From positions 1 to 64,000 of the forward strand of contig NZ_JSYN01000028.1 of assembly GCF_000812965.1 (NCBI RefSeq): a stretch of 64,000 nt of DNA. Direction: 5' to 3'. The position numbers and the translations under genes are program-made. The stretch comes from Pedobacter kyungheensis. Its GTDB lineage: Bacteria; Bacteroidota; Bacteroidia; Sphingobacteriales; Sphingobacteriaceae. Position 1 is the stretch's first letter; the number at the start of each line of letters is the position of its first letter. The notes under the pieces were generated by a model that worked only from the letters and a program-made list of their open reading frames with translations, was not told where the DNA came from and did no database searches. Shown one piece after another: positions 43,709 to 52,540 of the stretch.

Positions 43709-46018
43709 TTGGATTATTTAGAAGGATTAAACCCGCAGCAAAGAGCTGCAGTAGAGAATACAAAAGGACCGGTAATGATTGTTGCAGGTGCCGGATCTGG
43801 TAAAACCCGCGTAATTACCTTCCGCGTGGCCCACCTTATCCAAACCGGTACCGATCCGTTTAACATATTGGTACTTACCTTTACCAACAAAGCGAGTAAA
43901 GATATGCGTGAGCGTATCAGTAAAGTGGTTGGCGCCGAAGCAAAAAACATCTGGATGGGAACCTTCCACTCTGTTTTTGCGAAAATTTTGCGTGTAGAGG
44001 CCGAAAAAATAGGCTATCCGAGCAATTTTACCATTTACGATACCGACGATACCAAGAGTGTAATCCGTGCGATCTTAAAAGAGATGCAGCTGGATGATAA
44101 ATTATATGCCCCGAATTTTGTTTATGGCCGCATTTCTTCGGCAAAAAACAACCTGATTTCGTGGGGCGAGTACCAGGCAAACGATCAGATCCAGGCCGAG
44201 GATATCCAGAATAAACGTCCGCTGTTAGGCCAGATTTACGAAACTTATGCTAAACGTTGTTTCAGGGCTGGTGCGATGGATTTTGACGATTTACTGTTTA
44301 AAACCAATATCCTCCTGAAAGAACACCCGGATGTACTGAATAAATACCAGCAAAAATTCAGATACCTGATGGTGGATGAGTACCAGGATACCAACTTTTC
44401 GCAGTACACTATCGTAAAAAAATTGGCGGCAGCTTATCAGAATATCTGTGTAGTGGGTGATGATGCGCAGAGTATCTATGCATTCCGTGGAGCCAATATC
44501 CAGAACATCTTAAATTTCGAACGCGATTATCCGGATTTAAAAGTATATAAGTTAGAGCAGAATTACCGCTCTACCCAAAATATTGTTGATGCAGCGAGCA
44601 GTATTATTGCCAACAATAAAAACCAGCTCGAAAAGAATGTATTTTCGGATAACGAACCCGGCGAACGCGTTAAGGTTTCGCGTGCTTTTACAGATAACGA
44701 AGAAGGTAAACTGGTAGCCGAAGCCATTATTCAGGAACGGACAAGCAAAGGACTTCATCATAGCGATTTTGCCATTTTGTACCGTACCAATGCCCAAAGC
44801 AGGGCCATGGAGGAAGGCTTACGGAAATTAAACATCCCTTATAAAATATTTGGTGGTCAGTCTTTCTACCAGCGTAAAGAGATTAAAGATTTAATTGCTT
44901 ACTTCCGTTTAACTTTTAATCCGAAGGATGAAGAAGCGATAAAAAGGGTAATTAACTATCCCAAACGTGGTATTGGCGATACCTCGGTAGATAAAATTAT
45001 TGTAGCTGCCGATCAGCATGGTAAAACCATGTGGGAGGTGATTGCCAATGCGCACATGTATGTAGATGGCCGTTTGGCTAACCAGCTTAACGATTTTGCT
45101 ACCATGGTACAAAGTTTTCAGGCCGAGGCCAAAAAACTTGATGCCTACGATGCGGCATTATTTATTGCCCAGCATGCGGGTATTTTAAAAGAATTGTATA
45201 CCGATGATAGTGTTGAGGGCCGCAGCCGTTACGAAAATATCCAGGAATTATTAAACGGTATTAAGGAATTTGCCGAACGTGAAGATATTGAGGAAAAAGG
45301 CCTCGAGATTTTTATGCAGGATGTTGCCCTTTTAACCAATGACGATAAAGACGGCGATAAAAACAAGGATAGTGTTTCGCTCATGACCATCCACTCATCA
45401 AAAGGATTGGAGTTTAAAAACGTATTTATAGTTGGTTTGGAAGAGAATCTTTTCCCTTCGCAAATGTCGCTAACCAACCGTACCGATTTAGAAGAGGAAC
45501 GCCGTTTGTTTTATGTGGCCATTACCCGAGCTGAGGTAAAACTAACCTTAACTTACGCTACTTCGCGTTATCGCTGGGGAACCCTAACCAACTGCGAACC
45601 AAGCCGTTTCATTAACGAAATTAACCCTAAGTTTTTAGAATTGGATGTTAAACCATCCAGATCGAATTCAATTGAAGGTAGTTTTGACGATGAACGCAAA
45701 ACCTGGACCTCACAGCCGCGCGATTTCTTTAGCAAGCCTAAACCAGCCGGTGCCGGTAATACAACGACTTCTACCCCTCCTGTACGCCCTAAAACCACTT
45801 CGCTTTTAGCTAAGGCACACGTACCCACACCTGGTTTTACACCATCACAGCCGCACGAATTTCAGAATGGCATGGAAGTAGAACACGAAAAATTCGGTTT
45901 TGGAAAGATCATCAGTTTAGAAGGATCGCTGCCAGATGTTAAGGCTACGGTATTTTTTCAGGGACTGGGCAATAAACAATTGTTGCTCAAGTTTGCGAAA
46001 TTAATGATTGTGAAGTAG
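43709..46018 (+). CDS. pcrA: ATP-dependent DNA helicase, UvrD/PcrA type
   Basis: 769 residues from the proposed TTG at 43709. Superfamily 1 helicase: Walker A AGAGSGKT at 26-33, Walker B/motif II VDEYQDTN, motif III GDDAQSIYAFRGA, motif IV QNYRST, motif V TIHSSKGLEF, motif VI VAITRAE. The C-terminal 50 residues (VEHEKFGFGKIISLEG...) form the Tudor-like RNA polymerase-interacting tail that marks PcrA/UvrD. It unwinds DNA in repair, replication restart and conflicts with transcription. An upstream TTG at 43682 would lie inside the promoter, so it is rejected; no in-frame ATG precedes Walker A. Confidence 0.95.
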   Translation: MDYLEGLNPQQRAAVENTKGPVMIVAGAGSGKTRVITFRVAHLIQTGTDPFNILVLTFTNKASKDMRERISKVVGAEAKNIWMGTFHSVFAKILRVEAEKIGYPSNFTIYDTDDTKSVIRAILKEMQLDDKLYAPNFVYGRISSAKNNLISWGEYQANDQIQAEDIQNKRPLLGQIYETYAKRCFRAGAMDFDDLLFKTNILLKEHPDVLNKYQQKFRYLMVDEYQDTNFSQYTIVKKLAAAYQNICVVGDDAQSIYAFRGANIQNILNFERDYPDLKVYKLEQNYRSTQNIVDAASSIIANNKNQLEKNVFSDNEPGERVKVSRAFTDNEEGKLVAEAIIQERTSKGLHHSDFAILYRTNAQSRAMEEGLRKLNIPYKIFGGQSFYQRKEIKDLIAYFRLTFNPKDEEAIKRVINYPKRGIGDTSVDKIIVAADQHGKTMWEVIANAHMYVDGRLANQLNDFATMVQSFQAEAKKLDAYDAALFIAQHAGILKELYTDDSVEGRSRYENIQELLNGIKEFAEREDIEEKGLEIFMQDVALLTNDDKDGDKNKDSVSLMTIHSSKGLEFKNVFIVGLEENLFPSQMSLTNRTDLEEERRLFYVAITRAEVKLTLTYATSRYRWGTLTNCEPSRFINEINPKFLELDVKPSRSNSIEGSFDDERKTWTSQPRDFFSKPKPAGAGNTTTSTPPVRPKTTSLLAKAHVPTPGFTPSQPHEFQNGMEVEHEKFGFGKIISLEGSLPDVKATVFFQGLGNKQLLLKFAKLMIVK

Positions 46019-46264
46019 TAAAAATCAACTATTAGTTAGTCAAACATAAGTTTGTCACGCTGAGCCTGTCGAAACGCTAGTTAACCATTTAACTGGTCCT
46101 TCGACAGGCTATTATTGACAGACCCTATAGAAAAATCGTCATTTCGACTGGAGCCGGCCGGTTCTTCACCGGTGGCGGAATGGAGAAATCTATTTCTATC
46201 TATGCAGATTTCTCGACTGCGTTGCACTCCGCTCGAAATGACGATCCCGAATAGACTTATACCT
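46019..46264. repeat. Dispersed inverted-repeat element(s)
   Basis: Two units. First: AGCCTGTCGAA (46063-46073) with TTCGACAGGCT (46100-46110). Second: ATCGTCATTTCGA (46135-46147) with TCGAAATGACGAT (46233-46245), and nested inside it GAGAAATCT (46183-46191) with AGATTTCTC (46206-46214). Such GTCATTTCGA/CCTGTCGAA units are familiar intergenic repeats of Bacteroidota genomes (from memory). Short open frames on both strands here are by-products of the palindromes. Confidence 0.8.
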
Positions 46265-46684
46265 CTACCAACCAGACCTATCTTCCAAAAACTCACCATT
46301 TTTAAGCTGCACCAACTGCCCGTTAGCTAAAGATTTAGCCGTTATATTCCAATCATCTTTAACTTCCGTAACCTCTACCAAACTACCAAAGGGGAAATCA
46401 TCTCCTTTATTATCGACAGTAATTTTAACTTTTTCGCCCACTTCCGGTTCTTTAAAAAACAATTGATTGCCAACAATATTTAAACCATTAATTTTTTCCA
46501 GATCAGCGATAAGGTATTTCCGGTAAGGCGATTGCGGATTTTGCGATATCAGTACAAAAGACTGTGTTTCCATTTCGTACTGAACCTGCATTTTGTAGAA
46601 AAACTTACCTCTGATTTTATCGCCCAGATAAATTTTATCACCCTGTGCTGTACGATAGCCTGTATAAAAAGATGTTATCTCCAT
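46265..46684 (-). CDS. Hypothetical protein, divergent from smc
   Basis: 139 residues, soluble, beta-rich. The start (FYTGYRTAQGDKIYLGDKIRGKF) loosely resembles YopX-type small domains and the end (GSLVEVTEVKDDWNITAKSLANGQLVQLKNGEF) looks like an SH3/KOW-like barrel. No catalytic motif. I do not recognise the family. A CATATTTG element at 46701-46708 on the minus strand (one mismatch to TAnnTTTG) could be its promoter; the smc promoter lies back to back with it. Confidence 0.65.
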   Translation of the reverse strand: MEITSFYTGYRTAQGDKIYLGDKIRGKFFYKMQVQYEMETQSFVLISQNPQSPYRKYLIADLEKINGLNIVGNQLFFKEPEVGEKVKITVDNKGDDFPFGSLVEVTEVKDDWNITAKSLANGQLVQLKNGEFLEDRSGW

Positions 46685-46719
46685 AAATTGATTCTACGAC
46701 CAAATATGGCTTATTTTTT

Positions 46720-46727
46720 TAAATTTG
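46720..46727 (+). promoter_or_regulatory. -7 element TAAATTTG of smc
   Basis: Exact TAnnTTTG; transcription start near 46734, leader about 50 bases. The closest TTG upstream is 29 bases away, too far for a good -33 box. Confidence 0.45.
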
Positions 46728-46786
46728 TTGCCCCGAAAGCCCAAAATTATCCTTAATATTGGGGTCGGTTTTTCCGAATACAAACC

Positions 46787-49700
46787 ATGCAACTTACCAA
46801 GTTAGAAATCAAGGGCTTCAAGAGCTTTGGCGATAAAGTAACCATCAACTTTAATGAAGGGGTTACGGCTATTGTGGGTCCTAATGGTTGTGGAAAATCG
46901 AATGTAATTGATGCCATGCGTTGGGTTTTGGGTGAACAAAGCACCAAAGCACTCCGATCAGAAAAGATGGAGAACATCATTTTCAATGGTACCAAAAACC
47001 GTAAACAGGCACAGCTTGCCGAAGTATCGCTTAGTTTCGATAATACGAAAAACATCTTACCTACTGCTTATTCGCAGGTTACCGTGACCCGAAAATTGTA
47101 CCGGAACGGTGATAGCGAATACCGCTTAAATGATGTACAGTGCCGGTTAAAAGATATTACCGACCTTTTTCTCGATACCGGGATTGGCTCCGATAGTTAC
47201 TCGATTATTGAGCTGAAAATGGTCGATGAAATTATTACCAATAAAGAGCATAGCCGCAGATCCTTGTTCGAAGAGGCATCGGGTATTTCGAAATATAAAC
47301 TCCGCAAAAGACAAACCTTTGGTAAACTAAAAGATACCGAAGCCGATTTAGAGCGTGTAGAAGATTTACTTTTCGAAATTGAAAAAAACCTGAAAACACT
47401 CGAAAACCAGGCGCGTAAAGCTGAACGCTATTATAAGCTGAAAGAACAGTACCGCGAGCTGAGTATACAGCTGGCTGCGCACCGTATTGCCTTTTTCCGT
47501 ACCGATTTAGGGGCACTCGAAACTCAGGAGCAGCAGCAAATGCTTAACCGAACCGAGTTGAGCACCAAAATAGATACCGGAGAGGCCGATTTGCAAAAAC
47601 TTAAGGTAGGCAGCATCAGTCAGGAGAAAAACCTTTCCGTGCAACAAAAGGCCACCAACGAGTTTGTTTCCAAAATACGTGCTTACGAGAGTGAAAAGAA
47701 AGTAAAGAACGAACAAATGCGTTTTTTACAGGAGAAAGAAACACGTTTATCGGGTGAGCTGGAAAAGGATAAAAACCAAGTTAACCACATTAAATACAAT
47801 ATTAAGCGCCTTAATGAGGAAATTTTAACCGAAACAGAGGTTTTTAACCGTCTCGAATCGGATTTAAAAGTGCTAAAATCGACTTTGGATACCCTCCGTG
47901 AGCAACAGCAAACTGAGAAAAACCGGATCGATAACCTCTTAAAATCGCTGAATGAGCTGCAAAGCACAGTTTATCAGTCGCAAAAGGAAATTGATATTTT
48001 TAACATCCAGAAAGATGCGCTGGTGCAGGAAACCAACCGCAATGTTGATGATACCGAAACCAAAACCTTAGAATTAAAAGCCTTTGACCATGCTTTGGCC
48101 GAGCTTGATATTCAGGTAAGGGAAAAGCAGGCAAACATTAAAAACCTTACCGAAGCAGAAGAAGTACTGAAAACCCAATTGGCCACTTCAGAAGCTAACC
48201 TGAGTTCGAATAAGGAAAAACTAACGGCAGAAAACCGGAAAAAAGATGCCAAACAAAACGAATACAACCTCACTAAATCACTGGTTGACAGTCTGGAAGG
48301 TTTTCCTGAATCTATCCGTTTCTTAAAAAAGAATACTTCTTTTGCCAAAACAGCCCTACTCCTCTCTGATATTCTATTCTGTAACGAAGATTACCGCATT
48401 GCGATAGAAAATTATCTGGAGCCGGTAATGAACCATTATGTGGTTGAGAAATATGCAGATGCCGTTGAGGCGATTAACCTCCTTACAGATGCCAGCCGTG
48501 GCCGAGCCAATTTCTTTATTTTAGAAAACATACCCGATAAAACCCCTAACCTGGCCGAACATGAGGGTTTGGTATCAGCTTTATCGGTAACTGAAGTAGA
48601 TAAAAAGTACCAGCATCTTTGCACTTTACTGTTGCAAAACGTGTATATCGCCGTTAACGAACAAGAAAGTCGTTTTAAAGCAACTCCGGGCGATGGCTTA
48701 ACCGTTTTGGCCAAAAACGGAAAATATGCGCAGACTAAATTCACTCTTGCAGGTGGATCTGTAGGTTTATTTGAGGGAAAAAGGATTGGTAGGGCCAAGA
48801 ATTTAGAAAATCTGGCGAAAGAAATTAAAGCTTCAGAATCGCTGATTAATAAATATAACGAAGCCATTAAAATGGAAACCGATCAGATTTTCAATTTGAA
48901 AGAAGCTTCAAAAATTAACCAGATTAGTGCTTTGCAACAGGAAATGAACCGTTTAAACAACGAGCATATTTCTGTTCAAACACGCCGCGATCAGTATCAG
49001 GAGTTTATTACGACCAGCGAAAACCGCAAAATAGATATCGCACAAAAAATTGTATCGATAGAAAAATCGCTTTCAGAAAAGTTGCCGGCATTGGTAGAGT
49101 TGCAGAAAAAACAGCAGCAAGACCATGTTAACCTGCAGGAACAACAACTTAATTACCAGGAAATTGCCGATCTGGTAAACGATAACGCTGGCAAATACAA
49201 TCAGGATAACCTCCGTTTTCACCAGCAACAAAACAAGTTGTCGGGTTTAGAAAAAGACCTCGATTATCGCTTTGTGCAGGAAGAAGCACTAAACAAACGC
49301 ATTGCCCAAAACGATAAAGAATTACAGGAAGCGCTTACCCAAATTACAGCCACCCTGCAGCACACCGACCTGAACGACGATACCCTTTTAGAAATGTATC
49401 AGCAGCGTGAGGAAATGGAAAAAGGGCTTGCTGAGGCAGAAAAAGAGTATTTCGAAATTAAAGGCAATATTAATCAGGTAGAAACTGATTTAACCAACAT
49501 CCGCAAAAACCGCGAAGAAACCGATTTCCTTTTAACTGAAATTAAGGATAAAAAGAATGCTTTAAAAATCGATCTGAATGCCTTAAAAGAACGTTTGGCA
49601 GTTGAATTCAACATTGATATCAATGATCTTTTAGAGACAGAGACCGAAATTGAAGCGCTGGAAAGCGAATTTGAAATCCGCCAGAAGGTAGAAAAAATGA

Positions 49701-50326
49701 AACGCCAGCTGGATGAATTTGGCGCCATCAACTCGATGGCCATGGAGGCCTTCAAAGAAATGGAAGAGCGCTATGTCTTTATCCAAAACCAGAAAAAAGA
49801 CCTTAATGCAGCCAAAACCGATCTTTTACAAACCATCAAAGAGATAGACGATACTGCAAAAGACAAATTTATGCAGGCCTTTACCCAGGCGCGCGAGCAT
49901 TTTATCGTGGTTTTCCGTTCTTTATTTAACGATGAAGACAGCTGCGACCTGATTTTATCCGACATCCACAATCCATTGGAAGCTGATATTGATATTGTTG
50001 CCCGTCCGAAAGGCAAAAGACCACTATCTATCAACCAGTTATCGGGTGGTGAAAAAACCTTAACTGCAACTGCCTTGCTGTTTTCGCTTTACCTGTTAAA
50101 GCCAGCCCCATTCTGTATTTTTGACGAGGTTGATGCACCGCTAGACGATACCAACATCGACAAATTCAACAATATTATCCGTAAATTTTCCGATCAGTCG
50201 CAGTTTATCATTGTATCGCATAATAAACGTACCATTGCCAGTACCGATATTATTTATGGCGTAACCATGGTAGAGCAGGGTGTTTCTCGCGTAGTTGCTG
50301 TCGATTTAAGAGAAGTAGCCGCGTAA
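46787..50326 (+). CDS. smc: Chromosome segregation protein SMC
   Basis: 1179 residues, normal for the family. N-terminal ATPase half with Walker A GPNGCGKSN near 31-39, a long coiled coil to about 500, the hinge (about 505-660: LEGFPESIRFLKKN, RIAIENYLEPVMNHYVV, GGSVGLFEG), the returning coiled coil, and the C-terminal half with signature LSGGEKT at about 1085 and Walker B CIFDEVDAPLDD near 1111-1120. It dimerises at the hinge and, with ScpA/ScpB, organises and separates chromosomes. No scp genes are nearby. Monocistronic. Confidence 0.97.
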   Translation: MQLTKLEIKGFKSFGDKVTINFNEGVTAIVGPNGCGKSNVIDAMRWVLGEQSTKALRSEKMENIIFNGTKNRKQAQLAEVSLSFDNTKNILPTAYSQVTVTRKLYRNGDSEYRLNDVQCRLKDITDLFLDTGIGSDSYSIIELKMVDEIITNKEHSRRSLFEEASGISKYKLRKRQTFGKLKDTEADLERVEDLLFEIEKNLKTLENQARKAERYYKLKEQYRELSIQLAAHRIAFFRTDLGALETQEQQQMLNRTELSTKIDTGEADLQKLKVGSISQEKNLSVQQKATNEFVSKIRAYESEKKVKNEQMRFLQEKETRLSGELEKDKNQVNHIKYNIKRLNEEILTETEVFNRLESDLKVLKSTLDTLREQQQTEKNRIDNLLKSLNELQSTVYQSQKEIDIFNIQKDALVQETNRNVDDTETKTLELKAFDHALAELDIQVREKQANIKNLTEAEEVLKTQLATSEANLSSNKEKLTAENRKKDAKQNEYNLTKSLVDSLEGFPESIRFLKKNTSFAKTALLLSDILFCNEDYRIAIENYLEPVMNHYVVEKYADAVEAINLLTDASRGRANFFILENIPDKTPNLAEHEGLVSALSVTEVDKKYQHLCTLLLQNVYIAVNEQESRFKATPGDGLTVLAKNGKYAQTKFTLAGGSVGLFEGKRIGRAKNLENLAKEIKASESLINKYNEAIKMETDQIFNLKEASKINQISALQQEMNRLNNEHISVQTRRDQYQEFITTSENRKIDIAQKIVSIEKSLSEKLPALVELQKKQQQDHVNLQEQQLNYQEIADLVNDNAGKYNQDNLRFHQQQNKLSGLEKDLDYRFVQEEALNKRIAQNDKELQEALTQITATLQHTDLNDDTLLEMYQQREEMEKGLAEAEKEYFEIKGNINQVETDLTNIRKNREETDFLLTEIKDKKNALKIDLNALKERLAVEFNIDINDLLETETEIEALESEFEIRQKVEKMKRQLDEFGAINSMAMEAFKEMEERYVFIQNQKKDLNAAKTDLLQTIKEIDDTAKDKFMQAFTQAREHFIVVFRSLFNDEDSCDLILSDIHNPLEADIDIVARPKGKRPLSINQLSGGEKTLTATALLFSLYLLKPAPFCIFDEVDAPLDDTNIDKFNNIIRKFSDQSQFIIVSHNKRTIASTDIIYGVTMVEQGVSRVVAVDLREVAA

Positions 50327-50699
50327 AAGCAAAAAGACCAAAACTAAGTCTACAAATTATAGCAGAGCAATCTTTTAAGCAATTTGAAAATGGAAGCAAC
50401 AACTTTTGGCGGCCTTGCGTCCTGCTGTTCACTATAGCCTCGCGAAAAGCTCGGTCTGCCGTTGCCATCAGGTTTATAAACGCAATACAGTGCTTTTAAC
50501 AACGTTTTCCTTGCTATACGCCAATAATTAATAATCTTTAAAAACATATACTGCGAGGCAATTTTAACCCGTTACTTTTTCGATAGACAACCAGGTATAT
50601 ACATTTGCGCCTTTCTTAGTGAAACAAGTAATATCTTCCTAAAAACCTCGTTTGAATAGCATAGCAAAAAATGTATATTTGTTATTATAACTTAAGGAT
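50327..50699. other. Gene-free stretch between smc and an antitoxin-like gene
   Basis: No supported gene. The segment about 50390-50545 has a shifted composition and overlapping short minus-strand frames without a recognisable domain; it resembles dispersed intergenic sequence rather than a gene. The right end contains a strong promoter (50651-50681). Confidence 0.5.
50651..50681 (+). promoter_or_regulatory. Consensus Bacteroidota promoter
   Basis: TTTG (50651-50654), a spacer of exactly 19 bases, then TATATTTG (50674-50681): the full TTTG-N19-TAnnTTTG form. Start near 50688, with an AAGGA-like site before the ATG at 50700. The best promoter match in the window. Confidence 0.8.
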
Positions 50700-50888
50700 A
50701 TGTTAGCCACTGTTAAAGGATATTACGAAAAGGGAAAGATTATCTTAAAGGAAAAACCTCCTGTTCAAACAAAGACAGAGGTGATTGTTACTTTCTTTAC
50801 AGAAGATAAACCAATTCTGACGAAAAGAGTACCTGGTGCACTGAAAGGCAAAATTTCTATTCCAGATAATTTTAACAATCCATTATAG
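50700..50888 (+). CDS. Short DUF2281-like/antitoxin-type protein, possibly truncated
   Basis: 62 residues: MLATVKGYYEKGKIILKEKPP, then TKTEVIVTFFTE and KRVPGALKGKISIPDNFNNPL. The N-terminal beta-hairpin (KGYYEKGKIIL) and the KGKISIPDNFNxPL tail match small AbrB-like/DUF2281 antitoxins, in which the tail normally continues with about 6-10 acidic residues (PLDDLKEYM-like). Here a stop follows NPL directly. No PIN-domain or other toxin gene follows. Either a trimmed orphan antitoxin or a lone DNA-binding protein. A very strong promoter precedes it. Confidence 0.7.
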   Translation: MLATVKGYYEKGKIILKEKPPVQTKTEVIVTFFTEDKPILTKRVPGALKGKISIPDNFNNPL

Positions 50889-50923
50889 TTTCACGGAAAT
50901 AATTCCAAATAATTTAAATACTA

Positions 50924-50951
50924 CGTCATTGCGAGGTACGAAGCAATCTTT
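50924..50951. repeat. Dispersed repeat word
   Basis: The word CGTCATTGCGAGGTACGAAG, continued by CAATCTTT, is a familiar intergenic repeat of Pedobacter-like genomes (from memory). The following bases (TTAGCC...GGCT) can fold. Confidence 0.5.
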
Positions 50952-51007
50952 TAGCCAATAAGGCTTAGCTAAAGTACGGGATCAACACGTCAACACCAGT
51001 TATAAAC

Positions 51008-51982
51008 ATGAAAATCCTCTATATCATTCCCTTAGCCATGATGCTAAGTTGTTGTTCATCAGTAAAGAACCAAAGTACAACTGGAAACGAAAAGCTTGAT
51101 ACCCAATTGTTAAAAGATGTAGAAGTATTGTCTTCAGATGCTTATCAGGGCCGGAAGACAGGTACGAAAGGGGCAGAAATGGCGCGGGCTTATATTATCG
51201 CACGTTTTCAGAAACTGGGTTTAAAATCCTATCCGCAACATGTAAACTATGCTCAGGAATTTACCTTTAACAGCAGAAACAGCGCCAAAGTAAACGGAAC
51301 CAACATTATTGGCTATATTCCAGGAAAAAGTAATAATGTAATCGTTGTTTCGGCACATTACGACCATTTAGGCGTAATTAAAGATGAGGTTTTTAACGGT
51401 GCCGACGATAATGCATCGGGTACGGCCGGATTGCTAAAAATTGCAGCCTATTACGCCAAAAACAAACCCAACAACACGATCATTTTCGCAGCTTTTGATG
51501 CCGAAGAAATGGGCTTACAGGGCGCGAAGGCCTTTGTAGCCAATCCTCCGGTACCGGTTAACACCATTGCCATTAACCTGAATATGGATATGATTAGCCA
51601 TAGTGATAAAGGCGAATTGTACGTGTGTGGCACTTTTAAGTATCCGGATTTAAAGCAATATATTGATACCACCCGAACCAATATTAAAGTAATTTTAGGG
51701 CACGATGACCCTAAACAAGGGCACGACGACTGGACCAACCAAAGCGATCAGGGTGCTTTTAATGCCAAAAACATCCCCTTCCTGTATTTTGGTGTAGAAG
51801 ATCATAAAGATTACCACAAAGCAACAGACGAGTATAGCACCATTACCCCAGCCTTTTTTAGTAAAGCAGCCGGTGTGGTATTGGATGTAGTAAAACGCAT
51901 TGATGCTCAATCTGGCTTGCAGCAATTACTTAAAGACAAAATGATTATGATGGATAACCCTCAAAAATCGCAGAAATTTTAA
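51008..51982 (+). CDS. M28 family aminopeptidase lipoprotein
   Basis: 324 residues; lipoprotein signal ending MMLSC (Cys15). Compact M28 domain without a PA insert: His117 and Asp119 in SAHYDHLG, Asp133 in GADDNASG, Glu166/Glu167 in DAEEMG, Asp in NMDMIS and a late His in KDYHKATDEYS. Zinc aminopeptidase of the periplasm or outer membrane. Shorter than, and only distantly similar to, the M28 protein encoded at 9609-11261. Followed by a terminator. Confidence 0.92.
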   Translation: MKILYIIPLAMMLSCCSSVKNQSTTGNEKLDTQLLKDVEVLSSDAYQGRKTGTKGAEMARAYIIARFQKLGLKSYPQHVNYAQEFTFNSRNSAKVNGTNIIGYIPGKSNNVIVVSAHYDHLGVIKDEVFNGADDNASGTAGLLKIAAYYAKNKPNNTIIFAAFDAEEMGLQGAKAFVANPPVPVNTIAINLNMDMISHSDKGELYVCGTFKYPDLKQYIDTTRTNIKVILGHDDPKQGHDDWTNQSDQGAFNAKNIPFLYFGVEDHKDYHKATDEYSTITPAFFSKAAGVVLDVVKRIDAQSGLQQLLKDKMIMMDNPQKSQKF

Positions 51983-52012
51983 TGCTGTAATTCGTTACCC
52001 TCCAAAAAGATT

Positions 52013-52039
52013 AAAACCTGCCCTAGTGCAGGTTTTTTT
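52013..52039 (+). terminator. Intrinsic terminator after the M28 gene
   Basis: AAAACCTGC (52013-52021) pairs with GCAGGTTTT (52028-52036) around six bases, then a T-run. Confidence 0.88.
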
Positions 52040-52097
52040 ATGCGCCAATATTTTCAAATAAAAATAATTAACTGATTATCAACTAATTAAAACAAAT

Positions 52098-52164
52098 ACT
52101 ATAAAAATAGTTTGAAAACTAGTTTTATAGTATTAACTTCATTTAAGCAAACTATAAAAATAGT
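52098..52164. promoter_or_regulatory. Three BlaI-type operator boxes
   Basis: ACTAT-N4-ATAGT occurs at 52098-52111 (exact), 52118-52131 (ACTAG variant on the left arm) and 52151-52164 (exact). The first two also form one large inverted repeat with 19-bp arms and one mismatch (52096-52114 with 52117-52135). The third ends five bases before the blaI ATG. The position fits autoregulation by the BlaI-like repressor. Confidence 0.7.
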
Positions 52165-52168
52165 TACC

Positions 52169-52540
52169 ATGATAAAAGAACTCACAAAAGCAGAAGAACA
52201 GATTATGCTTATCCTTTGGGAAATGGGCGAAGCCCTTGTAAAAGATGTAATTGAGAAGATGAACGAGCCCAAACCGGCTTACAATACGGTTTCAACGGTA
52301 ATCAGGGTTTTAGAAACCAAAGGCTTTGTCGATCATAAAGCCATTGGTAATACCTATATCTACTTCCCTATTATCAAAGAAACTGATTATAAACGCTTTG
52401 CTTTAAATAAAGTGATGAACAATTATTTCGAAAACTCTTACGAAAGTCTGGTTTCATTCCTGGTAAATGAAAAAAGTATGGGTACCAAAGAACTTGATGA
52501 AATTATTCAATTGGCCGAAAAACTTAAAAACAACAAGTGA
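52169..52540 (+). CDS. BlaI/MecI/CopY family repressor
   Basis: 123 residues from the ATG at 52169; longer readings run through the operator boxes. Winged-helix signature LTKAEEQIMLILWEMGEALVKDVIEKM, recognition helix AYNTVSTVIRVLETKGFV, wing IGNTYIYFPII, and the C-terminal dimerisation helices. It would repress its own operon until cleaved or displaced through the M56 sensor encoded next. Stop and next start overlap (TGATG), so the pair is translationally coupled. Confidence 0.93.
   Translation: MIKELTKAEEQIMLILWEMGEALVKDVIEKMNEPKPAYNTVSTVIRVLETKGFVDHKAIGNTYIYFPIIKETDYKRFALNKVMNNYFENSYESLVSFLVNEKSMGTKELDEIIQLAEKLKNNK

Noticed and set aside
46081-46330. Short open frames on both strands
   Set aside because: They arise from the nested inverted repeats and have no support as proteins.
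50250-50547. Two overlapping minus-strand short frames after smc
   Set aside because: One overlaps the smc 3' end; composition and overlap suggest a dispersed non-coding repeat.
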